Shown here: one piece after another, positions 18,506 to 25,971 of the stretch | Layout of the letters: each line of letters opens with the position of its first letter | Position numbering within the stretch: position 1 is the stretch's first letter | NCBI GenBank assembly: GCA_022600575.1 | Contig: JAHZKF010000036.1 | Coordinates: 1-54,306, forward strand | Origin: Gammaproteobacteria bacterium | GTDB taxonomy: Bacteria > Pseudomonadota > Gammaproteobacteria > Legionellales > Legionellaceae | DNA: 54,306 bases | Direction of reading: 5' to 3' | Notes under the pieces: model-generated | Told to the model about the DNA's origin: nothing | What the model saw: the letters and a program-made list of their open reading frames with translations, nothing else | The model's database searches: none | Made by a program: the position numbers and the translations under genes

Positions 18506-18730
18506 GTTAATCTGTTCGTTTATTTGATATGAAAACGTATAGGATATCAAATAATTTATATGAAGGCTTAATTTATTTAAGCTTGGGTTTAAACTGGATT
18601 CACTGCAAATTTAAAAAGTGTTAAACTTTAGCTGAAGGATTGCTGTTGATTAATTTTAACCATGGATGAATAAATTTAGAGTTGGAATTGACCAGCGTTC
18701 ATGGAATGATGGATCAGGAGAAGAGTCAAG

Positions 18731-20770
18731 GTGACATCATATGAAAGGCGGTTAGCATTTCCAGCGCAAGATATGCATCCAATATCGGAGCGTATGGAAA
18801 CGTTTTTATTCATTTGTTTTTATAATCCCACACAGCCGACAGCAATCACCAAGCATATTGCATTGATTCAGGCAAGGTCACGTTACTCTATTACTGTATT
18901 TAATTTATTTGAGCATCGAGCACAGCTTAATAGCTTGGCTCTACCTTCTGTTTTAAATTTAGACGCTTTTGATGGTTTAATCATTCATCATACTATCTCG
19001 ATGAATGTGAATTATTTGAGTGCATTAGATAAGAATTTAAAAGTAAAAATCAGTGTTTTTTCAGGCGTAAAATGCTTATGCTTAGAGAAAAAGAATGAAA
19101 TATCTGCTGAGCTTACTGAATATGTTAAAGCTGCAAATTATGATTTTAAGTTATGGATGGGTGATGCTTTAACGGAAGGCACGACAGATGATTTTATCGT
19201 TCATTTAGATACTGAGCTGATGGAAGCATTACAAAAAAAAGCACGTATTGTACCATCTGTTTTTTGTTCTAAAAAAGAACGAAAAAACGTATTATTACTT
19301 GTGGCACATGAACCAGTTAAAGATCCCCGTTTAGGTTGGGTTGCAGATTCAGCACCTGAAACGCTAAGTATTATGCAGTTAGGATTAAACCTTGCGCAAT
19401 CAAAATCGATTCTGCACTATCAAGATGGTTCGGAGGATGCATTTTATCAAGAACATATGCCAGGTCAGTTTGATGAAGCATTGCTAGCTCAGGCTTCAAA
19501 AAAACAGGCGGGTTTAGTTGGTGTTCATGAATTGCTTGCTTTACGACGTATGTTAACGCTTTCTGACGCGCAATTATTTAAACAGTATGCAATGCCTTAT
19601 GGGAGTTGTCGTCACAAATATTTTATGTGGTATGTCAATTATTTTTGTAATGTTGTTCCATTGTTGTTGGCTGAAGCCGTTAATATTAGAGGTTTACACG
19701 CCATTATTGCATCAGATTTACCGACTTTATTGGTCGCTTTAATTTTAAAGAGCCTGTTTGATATTCCTGTTTTTTATGATGCACATGAGTATTGGCCTGA
19801 ACAAGATATCGCTTCTTTTGAATTTGAGAAGCAGTTTTGGCGGGATATGGAAAGGAGGTTATTAACGCAAGTAGACTACTGTCAAACTGTTTCTGACACA
19901 CTTGCAGCAGTGATGACAAATGAATATCAAAAAACATTTGAGAGTGTACCAAATTGTATTCCTTTGCGTGATATACCTGAGGTATCGCATAAGACATTTC
20001 AAACATTAGATAGGTGTCGGTTTCTGTTTCAAGGTGGGTTTGCTGAAGGACGCGGGATTGAGTTGTTAATTTCGGTTTGGCCAAAGGTACATGAGAAAGC
20101 GTTTTTAATGCTTAGAGGCCCAGATGGTCCGTTTAAACAGAAGATGGTTTTACTGGCTAAAAAAACAGGATTACTAGACAAAAAAATCTTTTTTTTACCG
20201 GCTGTTCGAGAAGAGCAATTAATAGAAGCTTTAAAAGACGGTGATGTTGGGCTTATTCCGTATGAACCATTGCTTTCAAATAATGCAAATTGTTGTCCAA
20301 ATAAGTTGTCCCAATATTTATCAGCAAGTTTACCCGTTCTTGCAAACGATACGTATTTTATCAAGAAAATCATACATGAATCCCAAGCAGGAAAAGTGGT
20401 TGATTTTCAAAATCAGTCAGTATTGATTGATGCAATCAATTTTTTTGTGAATCATCAGCAGGCATCTTTTTTAATGGGTGAGCGAGGGTATCATTTTTCA
20501 CGTGAACATTTTCATTGGGAAAAAGTGAGCGGTATATTATATGAATCAATTGAAACGCTTACACAAAAAAGTAAGCCTGCCATTGTTTCTGTTTTTAAGT
20601 TAAATCGTGTGCCTATCATTGGTTATGATAAGCAACTTGCGATGAAAAAAATGAAATCGTACTTATTACGTTTTTTATTGCCGTTGTGGCGTTCAATACC
20701 CGATGAGGGAAGTGCTAGTTTATTGAGTAAGACCAAGTGTTATTTTAGACGATTTTTGTCTGCATCTTGA
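18731..20770 (+). CDS. GT-B family glycosyltransferase, long form
   Basis: 679 residues starting at GTG with AGGAGA upstream (18717-18722). The C-terminal two thirds have a GT-B (GT4-like) fold: YDAHEYWPEQD, CQTVSDTLA, the RFLFQGGFAEGRGIELLI start of the second domain, GLIPYEPLLSNN and the CPNKLSQYLSASLPVLAN donor site. The N-terminal 230 residues are only weakly similar to anything I recognise. The likely role is sugar addition in a surface polysaccharide, given the adjacent export genes. It converges with the next glycosyltransferase. Confidence 0.8.
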   Translation: MTSYERRLAFPAQDMHPISERMETFLFICFYNPTQPTAITKHIALIQARSRYSITVFNLFEHRAQLNSLALPSVLNLDAFDGLIIHHTISMNVNYLSALDKNLKVKISVFSGVKCLCLEKKNEISAELTEYVKAANYDFKLWMGDALTEGTTDDFIVHLDTELMEALQKKARIVPSVFCSKKERKNVLLLVAHEPVKDPRLGWVADSAPETLSIMQLGLNLAQSKSILHYQDGSEDAFYQEHMPGQFDEALLAQASKKQAGLVGVHELLALRRMLTLSDAQLFKQYAMPYGSCRHKYFMWYVNYFCNVVPLLLAEAVNIRGLHAIIASDLPTLLVALILKSLFDIPVFYDAHEYWPEQDIASFEFEKQFWRDMERRLLTQVDYCQTVSDTLAAVMTNEYQKTFESVPNCIPLRDIPEVSHKTFQTLDRCRFLFQGGFAEGRGIELLISVWPKVHEKAFLMLRGPDGPFKQKMVLLAKKTGLLDKKIFFLPAVREEQLIEALKDGDVGLIPYEPLLSNNANCCPNKLSQYLSASLPVLANDTYFIKKIIHESQAGKVVDFQNQSVLIDAINFFVNHQQASFLMGERGYHFSREHFHWEKVSGILYESIETLTQKSKPAIVSVFKLNRVPIIGYDKQLAMKKMKSYLLRFLLPLWRSIPDEGSASLLSKTKCYFRRFLSAS

Positions 20771-20794
20771 GGGTATTCATGAAGAAATGAACCC
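20771..20794. terminator. short hairpin between convergent glycosyltransferase genes
   Basis: GGG and TTCAT pair with ATGAA and CCC around a six-base loop, with a 2-base bulge, just past the stop of the forward glycosyltransferase gene. No long T-run follows, so terminator function is uncertain. Confidence 0.3.
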
Positions 20795-20813
20795 ATAAAA
20801 ATGAAAATAGCCC

Positions 20814-22046
20814 CTAATCTACTAGCAAATTATCGTATATTTTAAAGAGTTTTTGTTCTTCAACGTTCCAATTTAATTGGTCTCGCGCTGTGAGTGCGGC
20901 CTTTTTAAGTGCATCAAGCGTTTCTGTGTTCGTCAAAACTTGATTGACGGTTTCAGCAATTGATTTAGGAGATTTCAAATCAGCAAGTACGCCATGCCCA
21001 TATTGGGTTGCGATATCATGTAAAAAAGGTAGATCATTGGAGATGAAAGGGAGTCCTGCAACTGTAAACTCAAAGAGTTTATTCGGGCTACAATAATGGT
21101 TGTTTTCATCGACGCCGTGATAAGGAATAATGCCAAGGCTTGCCTCACAAGTGAGCGTATGAAGCTCATCCGATGAAACGCCGCCGTAAAAAAAGACGCG
21201 TTCTTCAAGTTTTAATTCGGAGACGAGCGCTTTAAGATTTTTTTCGTAGTCCCCATATCCGATAATCACAAGTACGATATTCGTATTGAAATAGCTCGCT
21301 GCCTCTACGATACGATGAATGCCTCGGTTATCAGAAATCCAACCTTGGTAAAGCAAAATATGAGTGGATGGCTCAATATCAAACCGTTCACGCAATTGAT
21401 GACTAGGCTGAATGGGTTTGAGGGGAGATGCATTAAATAGTGTGTGGGGGGGTGTTTTTATTTTGAATCGATGTGCCATTAATTTTGCAATATAGGGGTT
21501 TACTGTGATTACATCTGATGCATATTTAATGAGTTTTGATTCGTTTCGACGGTATTTTTTTTGTGTTTTTGGAGGTAGTTGCACTTGAGCATAATAAAGT
21601 TCGTGCGCATCATAGATAAGGGGGATTTTTTTTGTACGTGCAAATTCGACACCCACTGCAAGCATCGGGTAGTCATGTACATGGATAACATCAACAGGGT
21701 GTTTCAGCATTTGTGTGAGCACAAAGTGGTTAAAAGAATTGATGCGTGCGATACGGTTTGACCATAATCGGAATAAGCGGGATGCTATTTTTTGGATAAA
21801 TGCGCTGGCATTTAGTTTAAATCGCTTAGACAGTGCAGTGAAGCGCTTGTCTTCCCAGTCATAAACAAATCGTTTTATTTGGATACCTTGTTGTTCATAG
21901 GTGGTTGGTTCATGACATTCAAAACCGGCTAGTAACGTCACTTGATGACCTTTATCTACCAAAGATTTTGCCTCTTGCAAAATACGACGGTCAATCATTA
22001 AATGATCTGTTGTTATCATTAAAATTTTTAGCGAAGAGGCAGACAC
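20814..22046 (-). CDS. GT4-type glycosyltransferase
   Basis: 410 residues. The N-terminal domain opens with LKILMITTDHLMIDRRILQE and contains VIHVHDYPMLAVG and LIYDAHELYYAQ. The C-terminal domain has LLYQGWISDNRGIHRIVEA, a VIIGYGDYE loop, SLGIIPYHGVDENN and CSPNKLFEFTVAGLPFISND, the nucleotide-sugar binding part. It resembles the last two thirds of the preceding convergent protein. The acceptor is unknown. A nested inverted repeat with a CRP-like site lies just upstream. Confidence 0.85.
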   Translation of the reverse strand: MSASSLKILMITTDHLMIDRRILQEAKSLVDKGHQVTLLAGFECHEPTTYEQQGIQIKRFVYDWEDKRFTALSKRFKLNASAFIQKIASRLFRLWSNRIARINSFNHFVLTQMLKHPVDVIHVHDYPMLAVGVEFARTKKIPLIYDAHELYYAQVQLPPKTQKKYRRNESKLIKYASDVITVNPYIAKLMAHRFKIKTPPHTLFNASPLKPIQPSHQLRERFDIEPSTHILLYQGWISDNRGIHRIVEAASYFNTNIVLVIIGYGDYEKNLKALVSELKLEERVFFYGGVSSDELHTLTCEASLGIIPYHGVDENNHYCSPNKLFEFTVAGLPFISNDLPFLHDIATQYGHGVLADLKSPKSIAETVNQVLTNTETLDALKKAALTARDQLNWNVEEQKLFKIYDNLLVD

Positions 22047-22056
22047 GTTTGAATTA

Positions 22057-22126
22057 TCCAGTCAAAAAATTTACAAACCATAGCATAGATGTAGGTGTGA
22101 TTAAAATCACAAATTTTTTGACTGGA
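22057..22126. repeat. 16-bp inverted repeat enclosing a CRP-like palindrome
   Basis: The left arm TCCAGTCAAAAAATTT (22057-22072) is perfectly complementary to AAATTTTTTGACTGGA (22111-22126). The 38-base interior holds a second palindrome. The structure lies 11-80 bases upstream of the reverse-strand glycosyltransferase start, so it may be a regulatory region or a cruciform-forming element. Confidence 0.75.
22096..22111. promoter_or_regulatory. perfect CRP-type operator
   Basis: TGTGATTAAAATCACA matches the CRP consensus half-sites TGTGA-N6-TCACA exactly and is itself palindromic. It is centred about 57 bases upstream of the reverse-strand glycosyltransferase ATG. Control by a cAMP-responsive CRP/FNR-family regulator is an inference. 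Confidence 0.6.
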
Positions 22127-22497
22127 GAAAATTGTCTCAATGAGGGGTTAAGTGTTACTTATTATTGCTTTATTGGCTTTTTAAAAGGTTGAATTGCAAG
22201 ACTCGTTATTACGTGTAACCGCATGATTTTTATATATTTAATAAGAGATTTAAAGTGCGTATTTGGATGTTCTTGGATGTTCTTGGATGAGCTACTATTA
22301 CAGTGTAAGCGTTGCAGAATCAGTTGAGAATGACATGAATTCGTGAGACAATTCACGCGTATATTTTAGCTAGAGAGAGGGTTTTGTCTTCAGTCGGTAA
22401 GAAACGTTAACCGTTAATCTCTTTAAAGTTTTATTTGGGTACCTTGCTGCATTTTTTGTGTTTTTAGGTATGCTATCTTTGTTTCAGAGGCAATATA
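22127..22497. other. promoter region of the polysaccharide export operon
   Basis: No gene is seen. The region holds the presumed forward promoter of the ABC exporter operon. It includes a tandem 10-bp repeat TTGGATGTTC at 22263-22272 and 22273-22282, plus a partial third copy to 22290. Confidence 0.5.
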
Positions 22498-23280
22498 ATG
22501 GGTTCAATAACGACTTTATGGTTCAATCGTCGTATGTTGTGGGCGACGAGCGTAACGGATATCGTGGTCCGATTTAAAGGCACCGTACTTGGTTTGGCTT
22601 GGACTATTCTTTATCCACTGTTATTTCTTGGTCTTTATGCTGTTGTTTACACCATGATTTTTCATGTGCGTACCTTAGAATATGCAACATATGACTATTT
22701 ATTACTTATTTTTTGTGGATTAGTGCCCTTTATTGGCTTTTCTGAAGCCTTAGGTACGGGGGTTATGTCTGTGAGTAGTAATAAGACCCTGATTAAAAAC
22801 ACTTTGTTTCCAATAGAGCTTGTTCCGGTTAAAGCGGTTCTTACGAGTAGTGTAACGATGCTTGTGGGGCTTGTTTTGTTACACTTGGCTTTATGGTTTC
22901 ATGGTATTTTTCATGCAACACAATTACTAATACCGGTTATTTTTCTGTTACAAATTTTATTTACCATTGGGCTTATTTGGATATTTTCTGCAATCAATGT
23001 ATTTATACCTGATTTAGGTCAAATGGTAGGTATCCTGGTGCTTTTTTTAATGTTAGTTTCTCCGATTGCTTATACACAAGACATGATTCCGCAATCGCTT
23101 ATGCCATTGATGTATCCTAATCCATTGTATTATTTGATTATGTTGTATCGGAGCACTGCGTTTTTGGGTGAATTAAGATTAGATTTGTTAATGATATTTT
23201 CTTTACTTTCGGTCACCATGCTATTAATAGGTGGTTTTTTCTTTAATCGACTTAAGCCTTTATTTAGTGATTATGTGTAA
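22498..23280 (+). CDS. ABC-2 type polysaccharide export permease (Wzm-like)
   Basis: 260 residues with about six membrane segments and the ABC-2 pattern VVRFKGTVLGLAWTILYPLL near the N-terminus and YPNPLYYLIMLYRS near the end. This is the membrane subunit of exporters moving lipid-linked O-antigen or capsule/teichoic-type polymers across the inner membrane. Its stop overlaps the ATG of the ATPase gene by 8 bases. Confidence 0.9.
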   Translation: MGSITTLWFNRRMLWATSVTDIVVRFKGTVLGLAWTILYPLLFLGLYAVVYTMIFHVRTLEYATYDYLLLIFCGLVPFIGFSEALGTGVMSVSSNKTLIKNTLFPIELVPVKAVLTSSVTMLVGLVLLHLALWFHGIFHATQLLIPVIFLLQILFTIGLIWIFSAINVFIPDLGQMVGILVLFLMLVSPIAYTQDMIPQSLMPLMYPNPLYYLIMLYRSTAFLGELRLDLLMIFSLLSVTMLLIGGFFFNRLKPLFSDYV

Positions 23281-25051
23281 ACCTATCATTCAGTTAGACA
23301 ATATTTCAAAGTTGTATCGAAGCTATCAATCACCGAGACATCGGATGATGGATGCCATTGGTTTTCCTTTGCGTAAATTGAGTTACGATGAGTTTTGGGC
23401 TTTTCGTGATTTAAACTTAAAAGTTTATCCTGGGGAACGGGTTGGACTCGTTGGCCGAAATGGGGCAGGAAAAAGTACTTTATTGAAGTTGATTGCAGGT
23501 ATTGTGAAGCCTAGTTCGGGTCGTATTCAGGTATCAGGTAAAATACAGGCTTTGATGGAGTTAGGCACAGGCTTTCACCCAGAGTTAACCGGGCGAAAAA
23601 ATGTCTATTCTGCGTTTGCTTATCAGGGGGTTGTTGGAAAGCGAGCGCATCAGCTATTTGAAGAGGTTTTAGAGTTTTCCGAACTAGAAGATTTTATTGA
23701 TAAGCCAGTTAAAATTTATTCATCAGGCATGTATGCACGGCTTGCGTTTGCTGCAAGTACGGCGATACGGCCAGATATCTTGATTATTGATGAAATTCTT
23801 GGTGCGGGTGATGCCTATTTTGCCGGGAAATCTGCAAAACGGATGAAAGATTTAACTTCAGAAGGAACGACTGTTCTTTTTGTTTCACACGATATTGCAG
23901 CGGTTCAAATGGTTTGTAATCGTGCCATATGGATAGAGAGGGGTCGAATTATTGCAGATGATGACCCAATTGAAGTAGGAAAACAGTATGCTGCATCTAT
24001 TCGAAAGCAAGAAGAGTTTCGTTTGCGTGCCGTTAATTTAAAAATGAGTCGAGGTGATGCTCAAGCATTACTGACAGAGGATGATGTTGAAAAATCATTA
24101 ATCATGCGTTTTGTGACGGCTTCAGGTGAGCATCCTGCGTTACCTGTACGTTTTTATGAAGTCAGTTTGAAGCATCAAGGAGAGGTTGTTCATCAGTTAT
24201 TGTTAGGTGAGTCTTTAGATGATGATAGAACACAAAAGCTACACCTTTTAACTTCTCATTCAGATACAGATTGGGGGGTGCCGCATACGGATGAAAATAA
24301 CCGGGCTTATCGTGAATTTTCTAATTGCAAGGGCCGGTATAAGCATGCCCCAGTTAATCTTAAAATACCCCTTGGGCTTGGTGAATTAGATGCGTTTTCG
24401 GTTGAAATTTGTCATGGTGGAAATGTGGGAGACGAAGACGTCTTATGCCAAATTTTTGTTGATAAATCTTATGAAACGATAGGAACAATTAATCGAACCA
24501 CATCAAATACGAATACTTTGAATGTCCAGACGTTTAGTTTTGAGAAAGTGACGCAACAATTACAACTTGCATCTGATGTGAAGAAACAACCTGCTTTAAA
24601 CTCTGTGTATGGTGATAAACCTACTTTAATAGAAAATGTTGATTTTATTGATGCAAATAGAGCATCGCAGCGTGTGTTTATTTTTGGCGAGGAATTAATC
24701 GTCAAAATTGATTGGAAGGCAGAGGAAACCCTAGAAAAAATGGCCTTTGTTGTAACATTCTACGGCATGGATGGGCGTTGTGTGACACAGGTGATTTCAG
24801 ATTTTGTTTCAACGAAAAAGAATGGTTCTTCTGGTACAACCGAAGCGCGATTTTCGCCGCTGATGATAGGATCGGGAGAATATGTTATTTCGGTTGGGAT
24901 TTATAACAATAAGACGGATAAAAACGTAGTCAATGAGCCGTTAAGTGTTCGAACGCGCCAGTATCGTATTAAAGTGATTCCGCCGCATGACTGTCGAATG
25001 GAGCGTGGGCTTGTTGTACACCCAATAGCGTGGCAATATGAGCATTTATAG
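23273..25051 (+). CDS. polysaccharide ABC exporter ATPase with C-terminal carbohydrate-binding domain (Wzt-like)
   Basis: 592 residues from the ATG at 23273, embedded in the permease stop; the frame upstream is inside the permease gene. The ATPase has Walker A GRNGAGKST, signature YSSGMYARLAFA and Walker B DILIIDEIL followed by the H-loop FVSHD. A long C-terminal extension (about 240-592) ends in a beta-rich domain like that of Wzt proteins, which recognises the non-reducing end of the O-polysaccharide and couples chain termination to export. Confidence 0.9.
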   Translation: MCKPIIQLDNISKLYRSYQSPRHRMMDAIGFPLRKLSYDEFWAFRDLNLKVYPGERVGLVGRNGAGKSTLLKLIAGIVKPSSGRIQVSGKIQALMELGTGFHPELTGRKNVYSAFAYQGVVGKRAHQLFEEVLEFSELEDFIDKPVKIYSSGMYARLAFAASTAIRPDILIIDEILGAGDAYFAGKSAKRMKDLTSEGTTVLFVSHDIAAVQMVCNRAIWIERGRIIADDDPIEVGKQYAASIRKQEEFRLRAVNLKMSRGDAQALLTEDDVEKSLIMRFVTASGEHPALPVRFYEVSLKHQGEVVHQLLLGESLDDDRTQKLHLLTSHSDTDWGVPHTDENNRAYREFSNCKGRYKHAPVNLKIPLGLGELDAFSVEICHGGNVGDEDVLCQIFVDKSYETIGTINRTTSNTNTLNVQTFSFEKVTQQLQLASDVKKQPALNSVYGDKPTLIENVDFIDANRASQRVFIFGEELIVKIDWKAEETLEKMAFVVTFYGMDGRCVTQVISDFVSTKKNGSSGTTEARFSPLMIGSGEYVISVGIYNNKTDKNVVNEPLSVRTRQYRIKVIPPHDCRMERGLVVHPIAWQYEHL

Positions 25052-25938
25052 TGTTAATTGAATCATTATTAAAGCATGCTTTGGGTGCTCATCCAGCGAC
25101 TCAAACCCCACGGTTGATTCATGAAATATCATCAGTTTGCCTGGATGATGGTGTTATCTTACAAGATTATTTAGCCGAGAATAGAAATGGCGAAAAATTC
25201 ATTTTTACCGTTGCTAATCCTTCAACACGTTATTTTTTGTCTCCGGTGATTGCAGCACATCAAACAAATGAAGAGGGTAGGAAAGAAGTTTTTTCAAATC
25301 AAGACAATGCGACTTTAAATTATGGATTAAGGTTGGCACGCAGAGGGCATCGTGTTTTTGGAATTGATCTTCGTTGGACGGGAGAGCGTAAAACAAGTGC
25401 TTTTTGGGGATTCTCGGCTTTTTGTGAGCAGTATCCAGATTGGAGCCCGATGGGTGCTGATTGTGCCGATTTTCAAGATTTAATCTATTTAATGCAAACT
25501 TATTTTTGTGAGCAATTACCTGTTAATTGGATAGGCCATTCTCATGGTGGCATTAATGGATATATTTTAGCAGCAACAGAGCCAGCAGGTACTTTTGCTC
25601 ATCTTGTATGTAATGCTGCTTTTTTGGGGCTTCAAGAAACATCTGATTTAGATGTGTTGCCTAATTTAGGCTTTTATTTTAGAAAAGACTTTGGGCTTGA
25701 ACTCTGGTATCGACTGGATGAGCTATTAGAAATTGCGAGTCGTAAGGCGTTCATTAAACTTAATTGCTATTTGTCAGATCAAACATTGCATTATCCGATA
25801 CCAACAGTGACTCAAATGGAACGGTTTTCTGGCCTTGAAGAGCAGTTGATTTTATCAATGAATAAAGGTGGGCATAACTTTTCAGATGATGAACAGGTGC
25901 GTTCGGCCGTATTTATTGAGCAGCCGATTGACGCTTGA
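25051..25938 (+). CDS. alpha/beta hydrolase
   Basis: 295 residues starting at GTG, whose G is the last base of the previous TAG stop, so it is translationally coupled to the exporter ATPase. The nucleophile elbow is GHSHGG (Ser about 164), with GIDLRWTG before it and a late His in NKGGHNFSDD. The overall pattern recalls esterase or lipase-type lipid or polyester hydrolases. Its substrate is unknown; its position suggests a role in modifying or editing the exported glycan or its lipid. Confidence 0.75.
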   Translation: MLIESLLKHALGAHPATQTPRLIHEISSVCLDDGVILQDYLAENRNGEKFIFTVANPSTRYFLSPVIAAHQTNEEGRKEVFSNQDNATLNYGLRLARRGHRVFGIDLRWTGERKTSAFWGFSAFCEQYPDWSPMGADCADFQDLIYLMQTYFCEQLPVNWIGHSHGGINGYILAATEPAGTFAHLVCNAAFLGLQETSDLDVLPNLGFYFRKDFGLELWYRLDELLEIASRKAFIKLNCYLSDQTLHYPIPTVTQMERFSGLEEQLILSMNKGGHNFSDDEQVRSAVFIEQPIDA

Positions 25939-25971
25939 AGTATCATTGTGTCTCAATATTAGGGAGTGAAT

